Positions 31,949-40,503 of a stretch of 64,000 nt of DNA are shown piece by piece. Origin of the DNA: Myroides phaeus (GTDB lineage Bacteria > Bacteroidota > Bacteroidia > Flavobacteriales > Flavobacteriaceae); contig NZ_CP047050.1 of NCBI RefSeq assembly GCF_009799805.1, positions 1,688,001-1,752,000 on the forward strand. Direction: 5' to 3'. Position 1 is the stretch's first letter. Each line of letters opens with the position of its first letter. The notes beneath the pieces are model-generated. The model made no database searches, was not told the DNA's origin, and saw only the letters and a list, made by a program, of their open reading frames with translations. A program made the translations under genes and the position numbers.

Positions 31949-33082
31949 ATGAAAAAAGATTATTACGAAATACTTGGTATAGATAAAAGTGCAGATGCGG
32001 CAGCAATTAAGAAGGCTTACCGTAAGAGAGCGATTGAATTTCACCCAGACAAAAATCCTGGTGATAAAGAAGCTGAGGAGAAATTTAAAGAAGCTGCAGA
32101 AGCTTATGAAGTATTAAGTGATGCTGATAAGAAAGCTAAATACGACCAATATGGTCACGCTGCATTTGATGGCGGATTTGGTGGTGGCGGAGGCTTCGGC
32201 GGAGGTCATATGAATATGGATGACATCTTTAGCCAATTCGGTGATATTTTTGGAGGTGCTTTCGGAGGCGGAGGTGGCTTTGGAGGTTTCGGCGGAGGCG
32301 GAGGTCAACGCAGAGTGAAAGGAGCTAACCTTAGAATTAAGGTGAAGTTAACTGTAGAAGACATCGCTAATGGTGTTGAAAAGAAAATAAAAGTTAAACG
32401 TAAAGTTCAAGCACAAGGTGTAACTTATAAAACATGTCCAACTTGTAATGGGTCAGGTCAGGTAACTAAGATTGCAAATACAGTATTTGGACGTATGCAA
32501 ACTGCATCTCCTTGTGGTGCTTGTCACGGAAGTGGTCAGATTATGGATCACAAACCGGCAGGTGCTGATGCAGATGGTTTAATTCTTAATGAAGAAACAG
32601 TATCAATCAAAATTCCAGCAGGAGTAGCTGAAGGAATGCAATTGAAAGTTTCTGGAAAAGGTAATGAAGCTCCAGGTAAAAATAATGTACCAGGTGATTT
32701 ACTTGTTGTGATTGAAGAATTAGAACACGAAACATTAAAAAGAGAAGGTGAAAATCTTCATTATGACTTATACATCAGCTTTGCTGAAGCTGCTTTAGGA
32801 GGATCAAAAGAGATTGATGCTGTAAACGGAAGAGTGCGTATTAAGTTAGAAGAAGGTATTCAATCTGGTAAAATATTGCGTTTGAAAGGTAAGGGATTAC
32901 CAAGCTTGAATAGCTATGGTAACGGGGATTTGTTAGTACACGTGAATGTATGGACTCCTAAAAAACTTACAAAAGAACAACGCGCATTTTTCGAGAGTAT
33001 GAAGGAAGATGAGAACTTCCAACCAGCTCCTTCGAAGAGTGAAAAATCTTTTTTTGAAAAAGTAAAAGAAATGTTTTCTTAG
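31949..33082 (+). CDS. dnaJ: Chaperone protein DnaJ, with two rather than four zinc motifs
   Basis: 377 residues. The J-domain (1-68) has HPD at 32-34; a long G/F region (about 72-120) follows; the C-terminal substrate domains are complete. The cysteine-rich domain holds only CPTCNGSG (163-170) and CGACHGSG (189-196); canonical DnaJ has four CxxCxGxG motifs. The two kept correspond to the inner pair by their spacing (26 residues), so probably one zinc site remains. This reduction is common in Flavobacteriaceae as far as I recall. It follows grpE by 36 bases. Confidence 0.96.
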   Translation: MKKDYYEILGIDKSADAAAIKKAYRKRAIEFHPDKNPGDKEAEEKFKEAAEAYEVLSDADKKAKYDQYGHAAFDGGFGGGGGFGGGHMNMDDIFSQFGDIFGGAFGGGGGFGGFGGGGGQRRVKGANLRIKVKLTVEDIANGVEKKIKVKRKVQAQGVTYKTCPTCNGSGQVTKIANTVFGRMQTASPCGACHGSGQIMDHKPAGADADGLILNEETVSIKIPAGVAEGMQLKVSGKGNEAPGKNNVPGDLLVVIEELEHETLKREGENLHYDLYISFAEAALGGSKEIDAVNGRVRIKLEEGIQSGKILRLKGKGLPSLNSYGNGDLLVHVNVWTPKKLTKEQRAFFESMKEDENFQPAPSKSEKSFFEKVKEMFS

Positions 33083-33097
33083 TCTGATAAATATTTA

Positions 33098-33188
33098 TAC
33101 ATTTGCAGGACACTTATTAAACAGTGGATTTTCTTTTTCATAGCAATTTTTCCCAACCTTATTTTTCCAAATAAGGTTGGGTTTTTTT
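33098..33188 (+). ncRNA. Possible short transcript between dnaJ and the ABC operon
   Basis: A perfect -7 box TACATTTG (33098-33105) follows the dnaJ stop by 15 bases, with no gene until 33272. A strong terminator lies at 33152-33181. Transcription from the box would make an RNA of about 75 bases ending in the T-run, or a leader with attenuation for the ABC genes. No -33 TTG at the ideal spacing. Speculative. Confidence 0.25.
33152..33188 (+). terminator. Terminator after grpE-dnaJ
   Basis: CCCAACCTTAT (33153 on) pairs with ATAAGGTTGGG; loop TTTTCCAA; then seven T (33182-33188). Confidence 0.9.
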
Positions 33189-33271
33189 ATATAATATCGA
33201 AATTGCTTTTCCTCCCTCTAATAGTTATGAAATAAATAACTATTTTTACACAAATTAATAGACTTGACCGA

Positions 33272-34192
33272 ATGCAACCTATATTAGAAGTTAAGGATGT
33301 AGTAAAAAAATACTCCGATAAAATAGCATTAAATAACGTGTCGCTAACTGTACCAAAAGGTACTATATATGGACTTTTAGGTCCAAATGGTGCAGGTAAG
33401 ACATCGTTAATCCGTATTATAAATCAAATTACTTATCCTGACGCAGGGCAAATCTTGTTAGATGGTCAGGTTTTGAATCCAAGCCATATTAAAGATATCG
33501 GTTATATGCCTGAAGAAAGAGGGTTGTATAAAACGATGAAGGTTGGTGAACAAGCAATGTATTTAGCGCAATTAAAAGGATTGTCTAAAGCAGAAGCTAA
33601 AAAACAATTAGACTACTGGTTTGATAAATTAGATATCAAAGGATGGTGGGATAAGAAGATTCAGGAGTTGTCTAAAGGGATGGCACAGAAGATTCAGTTT
33701 GTCGTTACTGTACTTCACGAACCTAAGTTGCTAATTTTAGACGAACCTTTTTCTGGTTTTGACCCAGTAAATGCAAATATCATCAAAGATGAGATTATTG
33801 AGTTAAAGGAAAAGGGAAGTACTATTATCTTTTCTACACACAGAATGGAGAGTGTAGAAGAAATGTGTGATTACATCGCTTTAATTAATAAATCAAATAA
33901 GTTAATTGAAGGTAAATTAGTTGATGTTAAACGTCAATATAGAACACATTTGTATCAAGTAGGGATTCTTACAGATAATAAACAACGCTTACACGATGAG
34001 TTGAAAAGCAAGTTCAGTTTTCAATCAACAGCTTTTAAGTCCTTAAATGATGAGGTACAGTTAGAGATTAATTTAGGAGAAAGAATGCCAAACGAATTGT
34101 TGCATATTTTATCTCAAAATGGTCAGGTAACACATTTCGTAGAGAAGTTGCCAACTGTAAATGATATTTTTATTCAAACTGTAAGTAAGTAA
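33272..34192 (+). CDS. ABC transporter ATP-binding protein (NatA-like)
   Basis: A 306-residue ATPase subunit. Walker A GPNGAGKT near 37-44, signature LSKGMAQK near 134, Walker B LLILDEPFSGFDP near 154-166, and the H-loop STHRMESVEEM. The C-terminal extension (about 220-306) is of the type found in the NatA/Na-efflux and multidrug subfamily. It is followed 1 base later by the permease gene, so the pair forms an exporter. Confidence 0.94.
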   Translation: MQPILEVKDVVKKYSDKIALNNVSLTVPKGTIYGLLGPNGAGKTSLIRIINQITYPDAGQILLDGQVLNPSHIKDIGYMPEERGLYKTMKVGEQAMYLAQLKGLSKAEAKKQLDYWFDKLDIKGWWDKKIQELSKGMAQKIQFVVTVLHEPKLLILDEPFSGFDPVNANIIKDEIIELKEKGSTIIFSTHRMESVEEMCDYIALINKSNKLIEGKLVDVKRQYRTHLYQVGILTDNKQRLHDELKSKFSFQSTAFKSLNDEVQLEINLGERMPNELLHILSQNGQVTHFVEKLPTVNDIFIQTVSK

Positions 34193-34193
34193 A

Positions 34194-35504
34194 ATGAGCA
34201 TATTATCCTTAATAATAAAAAGAGAGTTTATTGCAAAAGTTCGCAATAAATCATTTATCGTAATGACTTTTGCAAGTCCACTTTTCTTTGTAGCCCTAAC
34301 TTTATTTGTAGGGTACTTAAGTACATTGAAAGGAGATATAAAAAAAGTAGCTATTCACGATGAGAGCGGTTTATTTGTTAATCAATTCGTCAGTAACGAA
34401 GAATTTGATTATCAAGATTTATCTGCCGTTGATGTATCGATATTGAAAGATAGTGTAAACGAAGAAAAATACGAAGGGATTATCTATATTCCTAAAGCAG
34501 AAAATATAGGTGATTACCAAAAAAATATAACTTATATATCTAATGATAGTCCGAGTTTAAGCTTTGTGAGTAAAGTAGAACTACTATTAGAGGATAAGTT
34601 AACACACATTAACCTGAAAGATAGTGGTATCGACTTAAAAGTGATTGATGAGGCTAAAGCGAATGTGAATTTAAACCTTACAAAAGCATCTGGAGAGGCT
34701 ACTGTTAAAGGGTTAAATGAAATAAAAATCGTTATTGGCGGTTTGTTTGGTTACTTTATTATGATGTTCATTATCATTTATGGAAATATGGTAATGCGTT
34801 CTGTAATTGAAGAAAAAACAAATAGAATTATAGAGATCATTGTTTCATCAGTGAAACCATTCCAATTAATGATGGGTAAGATCATTGGTACTTCAATGGC
34901 TGGTTTATTACAGTTTTTAATTTGGGGAGTAATTGGTGCGGTATTATTGACGATAGCGAGTGTTGTTTTAGGAATAAACGCTACACCAGGAGTAGCGTCA
35001 GCAGAGGCTTTACAAGCTACTTCTATGATGTCTCCAGAGTTAATGCTTGATGTACAAAACTATGTAGGTGAGATTTTGACTTTACCTTTAGTTTCTTTGT
35101 TTGTTTATTTCTTAGTATTCTTTATAGGAGGGTACTTTTTATATAGTTCTTTGTATGCAGCAATTGGAGCTGCAGTTGATAATGAAACAGATACACAACA
35201 GTTTTTATTTCCAATTTTATTGCCTTTAATGCTTGGAGTGTATATTGGATTCTTTACTGTCATAAAAGACCCACACGGTTCGATTGCTACAATATTTTCA
35301 ATGATTCCATTTACATCGCCGATTGTAATGCTTATGCGTATTCCTTTTGGTGTACCAATGTGGGAAGTTTTATTGTCTATTGCTTTATTATTTGGTACAT
35401 TTATTCTTGTTGTTTGGATAGCAGCGAAGATTTATCGTATTGGAATATTAATGTATGGTAAACGACCTTCTTGGAAAGAGCTATATAAGTGGCTTAAGTA
35501 TTAA
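34194..35504 (+). CDS. ABC transporter permease (NatB-like, ABC-2 type)
   Basis: 436 residues: a first helix (about 19-42), a large periplasmic loop of about 130 residues, then five further helices (about 180-200, 230-255, 290-315, 330-355 and 395-420), the layout of ABC-2 exporters such as NatB. The conserved motif SVIEEKTNRIIEIIVSSVKPFQLMMGKIIG (about 202-230) is diagnostic. It starts 1 base after the ATPase stop, so the genes are translationally coupled. Substrate not deducible. Confidence 0.92.
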   Translation: MSILSLIIKREFIAKVRNKSFIVMTFASPLFFVALTLFVGYLSTLKGDIKKVAIHDESGLFVNQFVSNEEFDYQDLSAVDVSILKDSVNEEKYEGIIYIPKAENIGDYQKNITYISNDSPSLSFVSKVELLLEDKLTHINLKDSGIDLKVIDEAKANVNLNLTKASGEATVKGLNEIKIVIGGLFGYFIMMFIIIYGNMVMRSVIEEKTNRIIEIIVSSVKPFQLMMGKIIGTSMAGLLQFLIWGVIGAVLLTIASVVLGINATPGVASAEALQATSMMSPELMLDVQNYVGEILTLPLVSLFVYFLVFFIGGYFLYSSLYAAIGAAVDNETDTQQFLFPILLPLMLGVYIGFFTVIKDPHGSIATIFSMIPFTSPIVMLMRIPFGVPMWEVLLSIALLFGTFILVVWIAAKIYRIGILMYGKRPSWKELYKWLKY

Positions 35505-35531
35505 TTGAAGTTTAGAAATTTGTAGTGCATT

Positions 35532-36704
35532 ATGGGGAAAATGTCAAAGATTTTAATAGTTGAAGATGAGGCGTCAATCCGCAGAGTCTTAGTTAAAATA
35601 TTAGAAGAAGAATCGTCTGACTATGTTGTTGATTCAGCAGAAAACGGTGAAGAGGCTTTGAAGAAAATTGTAAGTGAAGATTACGATTTAGTTATTTCAG
35701 ATATAAAAATGCCAAAGATGGACGGTGAGGAACTGTTAGTTGAGGCAAAGAAAATAAAGCCAGAAGTGGTTTTTGTTATGATATCAGGTCACGGGGACTT
35801 AGAGACTGCAGTTAATACAATGCGTCTTGGAGCCTTTGATTATATATCAAAACCACCAGATTTGAATAGATTGTTGACAACCGTTAGAAATGCTTTAGAC
35901 ACGAGTAAATTGGTTGTTGAAAATACAATCTTGAAAAAGAAAGTGAGCAAAAAATATGAGATGATAGGAAATAGTGAGCCTATCAATCTTATAAAAGATA
36001 TGATTGAGAAGGTTGCTCCAACCGAAGCAAGAGTACTGATTACTGGACCTAATGGAACAGGAAAAGAGTTAGTAGCACATCAATTACACTTGCAAAGTAC
36101 AAGATCACAGAATGCTTTGATTGAAGTAAACTGTGCGGCTATTCCTTCTGAATTAATAGAAAGTGAATTATTTGGTCACGTTAAAGGAGCTTTTACTTCT
36201 GCAGTAAAAGACAGACCAGGTAAATTTGAACTTGCTAATAAAGGAACTATTTTCTTAGACGAAATTGGAGATATGAGTTTGTCTGCTCAAGCAAAAGTGT
36301 TGAGAGCATTACAAGAGAATATGATCACAAGAGTAGGGGCAGAAAAGGATTTAAAAGTAGATGTACGCGTAATTGCGGCAACAAATAAAGACTTGCGAAA
36401 AGAAATTGCAGAAGGTAGATTTAGAGAAGATTTATATCACCGATTAGCAGTTATTTTAATTGAAGTTCCTGGGCTAAATGATAGACGTGATGATATTCCG
36501 TTATTGGTAAATCACTTCGTAAGTCAGATAGCAAAAGAACAAGGTACAAGTCCGAAAACATTCTCGGCAGAAGCGATTAGTCTTTTGCAAGAGTACGATT
36601 GGACAGGTAATATTCGTGAGTTGAGAAACGTAATAGAGAGATTAATTATTTTAGGAGGCAAAGAGGTTTCAAAACAAGATGTTGAGATGTTTGCAAACAA
36701 ATAG
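35532..36704 (+). CDS. Sigma-54 response regulator lacking the DNA-binding domain
   Basis: 390 residues. A receiver domain (1-125) has the acidic pair E11-D12, phosphoacceptor D57 and K107. An AAA+ sigma-54 activation domain follows (about 143-385): Walker A GPNGTGKE (172-179), the sigma-54 contact loop as GAFTSA rather than GAFTGA (219-224), and Walker B IFLDEIGD (240-247). The protein ends at the lid helices, so the Fis-type helix-turn-helix of NtrC-like activators is absent. It must act without specific DNA contact or with a partner. A cognate kinase is not next to it. It sits 27 bases after the ABC permease gene. Confidence 0.92.
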   Translation: MGKMSKILIVEDEASIRRVLVKILEEESSDYVVDSAENGEEALKKIVSEDYDLVISDIKMPKMDGEELLVEAKKIKPEVVFVMISGHGDLETAVNTMRLGAFDYISKPPDLNRLLTTVRNALDTSKLVVENTILKKKVSKKYEMIGNSEPINLIKDMIEKVAPTEARVLITGPNGTGKELVAHQLHLQSTRSQNALIEVNCAAIPSELIESELFGHVKGAFTSAVKDRPGKFELANKGTIFLDEIGDMSLSAQAKVLRALQENMITRVGAEKDLKVDVRVIAATNKDLRKEIAEGRFREDLYHRLAVILIEVPGLNDRRDDIPLLVNHFVSQIAKEQGTSPKTFSAEAISLLQEYDWTGNIRELRNVIERLIILGGKEVSKQDVEMFANK

Positions 36705-36707
36705 CAT

Positions 36708-37346
36708 ATGAAGTTAAAAAAGATAAATGAGATTTTACAAGGGAACTTGGCAGCTAATGGATTAGTGGAACCAACGACTCTTCAAAAGAAAACTTTTGGT
36801 CAGATTAAAAGTGGGATTGATGTTGTAATTGCAGGTCCTAAAGAAGAGGGGAAAACAACCGCTATGGTTATTGCAGCTCTTCAAAAATTACAAAGACCAA
36901 TTGAGGGAGAAATTGCAACAAGAGTTTTGATTGTTGTAAAGGATAAGTTTGAAGTAGAGCGCTTAATGGAAGTGTTTGAACTTTATGGAAAAGGAATGGA
37001 CCTTGAAGTTTATGGGGTTCACGACTTTACAGACTTGGATGAGGATAAAAATCAGATGTCTTTAGGGAATGATATCTTAATTGGTACTTGTAACCGTTTA
37101 AACGAGATGTTTAGTAGTGCTGGTTTTGATGTGAATCAACTTCAAATGTACATCATTGACGATGCAGATATTCAATTGAGAAATCGCTTAGAACCACGTT
37201 TGTTCAGATTGTCTGATAGTATTGGTAAAACACAACGTGTTTACTTTATGAAAGATTATGTAGAGCAGATTGATATGTTTGTTGATAAAACAATGACAGA
37301 AGATGTTGAGTGGTTTGATTTCTACGAAGAAGATGAAGAAGAATAG
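36708..37346 (+). CDS. Half DEAD-box helicase (RecA1-like domain only)
   Basis: 212 residues matching the first RecA domain of a DEAD-box helicase: a Q-motif-like PTTLQKKTFGQIKSGIDVVIAGP, Walker A GPKEEGKT (43-50), an IGTCNRL region (motif Ib-like) and motif II as DDAD (151-154) in place of DEAD. The second RecA domain is missing, and no SAT motif III is visible. It therefore cannot be a full helicase. It ends with an acidic EEDEEE tail. It starts 3 bases after the sigma-54 regulator stop, so the two are cotranscribed. Confidence 0.85.
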   Translation: MKLKKINEILQGNLAANGLVEPTTLQKKTFGQIKSGIDVVIAGPKEEGKTTAMVIAALQKLQRPIEGEIATRVLIVVKDKFEVERLMEVFELYGKGMDLEVYGVHDFTDLDEDKNQMSLGNDILIGTCNRLNEMFSSAGFDVNQLQMYIIDDADIQLRNRLEPRLFRLSDSIGKTQRVYFMKDYVEQIDMFVDKTMTEDVEWFDFYEEDEEE

Positions 37347-37374
37347 GCTTTTTTAAAGCGTTAAATAAAGATTT

Positions 37375-37404
37375 AGGGGATTGTGTAAGCAATCCCCTTT
37401 TTTT
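37375..37404. terminator. Bidirectional terminator
   Basis: AGGGGATTG (37375-37383) pairs with CAATCCCCT (37390-37398), followed by a T-run. It closes the regulator/helicase-like operon and the minus-strand 93-residue gene. Confidence 0.9.
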
Positions 37405-37684
37405 ATTCATAAGAGAAGCTAATTAGCGCAAATATGATAATGTATGTTATGATAATGATGAATAAGGCACCACTGCGTTTAAGAATAGCATTTTTAAAGG
37501 ATTGCCTATGTTTCAACATATCTCTTAACAAACGAATTAGTACCACTGAAAGCGCTATTAAAAATGATATGTGTAATACCAATTTTAAAGGGTCTAAATC
37601 AACTTCTTGTTGCACGTTTAAAATAGCGTGGTAAAAAAGAAGAGGACTGTTTACATTTGAAAGTAAATAAAACATATTAATCAC
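37403..37684 (-). CDS. Small two-helix membrane protein
   Basis: 93 residues with hydrophobic segments at about 35-53 and 69-92, separated by a basic loop (RLLRDMLKHRQSFKNAILKR). No family recognised. It ends at a shared terminator and has a sensible ATG, so it is likely real. Neighbouring gene on the right is a tRNA on the same strand, read in the same direction. Confidence 0.6.
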   Translation of the reverse strand: MINMFYLLSNVNSPLLFYHAILNVQQEVDLDPLKLVLHISFLIALSVVLIRLLRDMLKHRQSFKNAILKRSGALFIIIITYIIIFALISFSYE

Positions 37685-37885
37685 TTTTAAGGTTAATTAA
37701 TTGTATGCATTAATTATGCCTTAGTAAAGGCAGATTTCTTAAAGTTACTTATTTTTTTTAAATAACCTGAAAGTTTAGGAGATGGTTTTCGCGTTTAAAT
37801 ATGTTGATTAACAGTAAAGTAATATTTGTTTTAGAGGGACGTGTACATTGTAGTTGACCTCAAAGAAGTGGTATATAGATATAAA

Positions 37886-37917
37886 AAAAGGACATAATCT
37901 GTAGATTATGTCCTTTT
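37886..37917 (-). terminator. Terminator of the first tRNA-Met
   Basis: AAAAGGACATAATCT and AGATTATGTCCTTTT form a 15-bp palindrome (37886-37917), then a T-run on the minus strand. An identical copy follows the second tRNA. Confidence 0.92.
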
Positions 37918-37923
37918 ACCTTG

Positions 37924-37997
37924 TAGCGAAGACGGGAGTTGAACCCGTGACCTCAGGGTTATGAATCCTGCGCTCTAACCAACTGAGCTACCTCGCC
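37924..37997 (-). tRNA. tRNA-Met (anticodon CAT), copy 1
   Basis: The minus strand folds as a complete 74-nt cloverleaf: acceptor GGCGAGG with CTTCGCT, D-arm GCTC/GAGC, anticodon loop TTCATAA, and T-arm around GGTTCAACTCC. The anticodon is CAT. The acceptor and body resemble the elongator tRNA-Met rather than the initiator (which starts with C) or tRNA-Ile2. CCA is not encoded. Identical to the copy at 40289-40362. Confidence 0.95.
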
Positions 37998-38030
37998 ATA
38001 TAGACTGCTATTACTTCTGTAATGCGAGTG

Positions 38031-38060
38031 CAAATATAGAACAAAAAGATTACAATGCAA
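38031..38060 (-). promoter_or_regulatory. Promoter of tRNA-Met copy 1
   Basis: On the minus strand TTG (38060-38058), 19 bases, TATATTTG (38038-38031): a full Bacteroidetes sigma-A promoter. The sequence downstream to the tRNA includes TTACAGAAGTAATAGCA, also conserved in copy 2. Confidence 0.8.
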
Positions 38061-38407
38061 GCGCAAACACTGATAAATGCTGATTTTTTTTAAAGTTTTT
38101 TATTTTGAATTGGCTTTAGAATTTAGTGTGTTGAGTAATTTTGTTTGTAGATGTTTAAAAATGAAAAGATTAAGGATTCAGTCTCTTCTGTTGTTATTAA
38201 AATAACTTTTTAAAAATATTTTTATTTTTTTTAGTCTATAAAGTTTGGCAAGTGATTTTATGTGTGATTTGTTGTCTGTACGATGAGTATTGTCAACTTT
38301 AAAATGTTGATTAGAGTACGTGAAAAGTAGTTTATCAATGATTAGTTAAAACAAACAAGCCATTCAGTAGATGTATTATGATTGATTGAGTAGATTGTTA
38401 TGGCAAA
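38061..38407. other. Intergenic AT-rich, nothing clear
   Basis: About 350 bases between the tRNA promoter and the membrane-gene module. No gene or hairpin of note. It is among the most AT-rich parts of the window. Confidence 0.4.
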
Positions 38408-38803
38408 TTAGTTGTTTATAATTTGTTTGTTAATCTTAGTGATTTGGTACAAATTATTTAAAAAGCGAAAAACTCCATAGAGGTAAGAACCTACAAATAA
38501 TGCCATAGCTACTTTTAAAAATAAGTAAATAAGCCATCCTATCAGAGGTAGAAATAAGAAAAACTGCGAAGTAAAGTTGTGCAGTAGTTTCCAACCAGCA
38601 ACAAATGAAGCGCCTACATAAAAAGCTGCTCCATAAAGAGATAAGAGGTAGTTCCAAGTAAATAATTCTTTAGAAGGAAATGATGGGCGGGTTACCATAA
38701 AATATGCGAGTAAAACCATAATAACTCCACCGATTAACATATCTCTATTGTCTTTTTTAAGGGCTTCTTTTTTGTTTAATAGGTTGTAATATTGAGAATC
38801 CAT
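38408..38803 (-). CDS. Four-helix membrane protein of the J-domain module
   Basis: 131 residues with hydrophobic segments at about 24-39, 51-70, 80-95 and 96-113. N-terminal MDSQYYNLLNKKEALKKD and C-terminal KINKQIINN are polar. No known family. It lies 3 bases downstream of the J-domain gene and is presumably a partner of it in the membrane. Confidence 0.65.
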   Translation of the reverse strand: MDSQYYNLLNKKEALKKDNRDMLIGGVIMVLLAYFMVTRPSFPSKELFTWNYLLSLYGAAFYVGASFVAGWKLLHNFTSQFFLFLPLIGWLIYLFLKVAMALFVGSYLYGVFRFLNNLYQITKINKQIINN

Positions 38804-38806
38804 TTT

Positions 38807-39478
38807 CTATTTTTTTAAATTGTCTTTTAATATATAGCCAGTCTGTACTCCATTTTCAGTAGTTACGTTTACTTTGAAAAAATATTTAGTAGTACTAATG
38901 CTGTCAACTTTATGTCCTTCTGCTAATGTTGTTATAGGAGCTGTTTGTATATCCGGTACTTTAAATAGCTTGGTTGCAGTTGAAGTTTGCCAAGATTCTT
39001 TTTCAACGTTTTTTACTGGTGTTACAGCACTTTTACTTTGAAAAGGAGAGAAGAATAATATAATTAGAAATGCTGCTCCAATAAGCTTTGCAATATTACT
39101 TATAGAAAGGTTTTTTTTAGGTTCAGTTTTATTGATATAAGACAGTTTGCTTTTATAAGAGTTTATTTGTTCTGCTATTTTATGATGGTTTTTAATCCAC
39201 TTTTCAATTTCTGGATTAAAAACAACTCTCTTGTAGTTTGACTGAGCAGACGAATATGAATTTGTGTTTTGTTGATAAAACCCAGAAGATGTAGAAGAAG
39301 ATGAAAGAAGTGTGTTGTATGCAGTGTTTATTTTCTTAAACATATTGCTTAAAAATTCATCACCCCCTGTTTTATCTGGATGATACTGTTTTGCTAATTT
39401 TCGATAAGCAGTTTTGATTTCATCTATTGAAGCATTTTCATCAAGGCCTAAAATTGTATATGATTCTTTTTTATTCAT
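38807..39478 (-). CDS. Membrane-anchored J-domain protein with SH3-like end
   Basis: 223 residues: a J-domain (1-60) with HPD at 33-35, a Ser/Gln linker, one membrane helix at about 129-146, and a C-terminal SH3-like domain (about 165-223, with KLFKVPDIQ and TGYILKDNL). J-domains recruit Hsp70, so it may bring DnaK to the membrane, with an SH3b sensing wall or peptide outside. This architecture is unusual. It sits in the middle of a three-gene minus-strand set flanked by two identical tRNA genes. Confidence 0.78.
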   Translation of the reverse strand: MNKKESYTILGLDENASIDEIKTAYRKLAKQYHPDKTGGDEFLSNMFKKINTAYNTLLSSSSTSSGFYQQNTNSYSSAQSNYKRVVFNPEIEKWIKNHHKIAEQINSYKSKLSYINKTEPKKNLSISNIAKLIGAAFLIILFFSPFQSKSAVTPVKNVEKESWQTSTATKLFKVPDIQTAPITTLAEGHKVDSISTTKYFFKVNVTTENGVQTGYILKDNLKK

Positions 39479-39484
39479 TCTTCT

Positions 39485-39901
39485 TTATTTAGTTTGATGC
39501 CAATTAGTAACTTGATCCTCCCAAATGTTAATAACCAATTGTGAGCTTCCATTAGCGCCATATTTCCATACTTGTCCTTTATTTGTATTAAAAACAATAT
39601 CATTAGGAGGTCCCATAGCTACTTTAAGTAAAATTAAAGGCATATTTTCGAATATATAACCTTTAAGAGCCTTTTCAATCCAAACTGAAGAGTAGTGTTT
39701 GGCTAACTCATTTGTTAAAAGGGATTCATTGTTTTGATTTGTTTTTTCAGCTTGAAGTAGATTGTTTTTTAATAATTGAATATGTAGATTTCGTCTTGTT
39801 TTTTGTTTCTTATCTTGATAAAACCAATAAAAAAAGTAACATACAACGATAAGTAATCCAATGTAAAAAAGAGGTTCTTCAGGTTTTACTGCTTCATTCA
39901 T
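39485..39901 (-). CDS. Single-pass membrane protein, first gene of the J-domain module
   Basis: 138 residues: one helix near the N-terminus (about 11-27) followed by a basic segment (DKKQKTRRNLHIQLLKNN) and a soluble C-terminal domain with VWKYGANGSSQLVINIWEDQV. No recognised family. It starts the three-gene operon (6-base gap to the J-domain gene). Confidence 0.6.
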   Translation of the reverse strand: MNEAVKPEEPLFYIGLLIVVCYFFYWFYQDKKQKTRRNLHIQLLKNNLLQAEKTNQNNESLLTNELAKHYSSVWIEKALKGYIFENMPLILLKVAMGPPNDIVFNTNKGQVWKYGANGSSQLVINIWEDQVTNWHQTK

Positions 39902-40250
39902 AGTGTTTTCGAATAGTAATATTCACAAAAATACACTATTTGATTAGAAAAACTATTTTAATAATATATTGTTAAGGTTAAATGGAGTGAAGTGATAGAA
40001 AGCTATTTGTTCTTTTAAATAAGTTAAGTATAGGTAGTTTTATAGATAAATAAACTTAATTTAGTTAGCGTAAGAGTATACTATAAGAAAGACTTGTGTG
40101 AAAATTAATGCTGTGTAAGAGGTAATGTAAAAGTTAAGTATTTTAAGAACAGATAAGAAAAGTAGCTTATATTAAGTATGTTATAAGATTCTTATCAATA
40201 GTAATTACTATTTTATTAAAGGGAAGACATAGGTCAATAGTAGGTATAAA
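39902..40250. other. Intergenic AT-rich, nothing clear
   Basis: About 350 bases between the J-domain module start and the terminator of the second tRNA. No gene or conspicuous repeat; presumably it holds the module's promoter on the minus strand. Confidence 0.4.
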
Positions 40251-40282
40251 AAAAGGACATAATCTGTAGATTATGTCCTTTT
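40251..40282 (-). terminator. Terminator of the second tRNA-Met
   Basis: The same 15-bp palindrome (AAAAGGACATAATCT/AGATTATGTCCTTTT) as at 37886-37917, with T-run. Confidence 0.92.
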
Positions 40283-40288
40283 ACCTTG

Positions 40289-40362
40289 TAGCGAAGACGG
40301 GAGTTGAACCCGTGACCTCAGGGTTATGAATCCTGCGCTCTAACCAACTGAGCTACCTCGCC
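40289..40362 (-). tRNA. tRNA-Met (anticodon CAT), copy 2
   Basis: 74 nt on the minus strand, identical base for base to the copy at 37924-37997, and followed by the same terminator. Anticodon loop TTCATAA with anticodon CAT. Confidence 0.95.
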
Positions 40363-40399
40363 ATTATTTGGTCTTGCTATTACTTCTGTAATGCGGGTG

Positions 40400-40429
40400 C
40401 AAAGATATAATAAAATTAATACAATGCAA
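40400..40429 (-). promoter_or_regulatory. Promoter of tRNA-Met copy 2
   Basis: On the minus strand TTG (40429-40427), 19 bases, TATCTTTG (40407-40400), again with TTACAGAAGTAATAGCA downstream. The spacing is the same as for copy 1. Confidence 0.8.
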
Positions 40430-40503
40430 ATACTGATGTAATAAAAAAATATTTTTTTATTTAAAAAAAATGTCTATATTCGAAAAAATTAAAAATTAAA
40501 GCT

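Noticed and set aside
38247..38265. Another sigma-54 site (TTTGGCAAGTGATTTTATG)
   Set aside because: Ten bases after GG there is no GC or GT, so the -12 element is absent; no gene follows in that direction.
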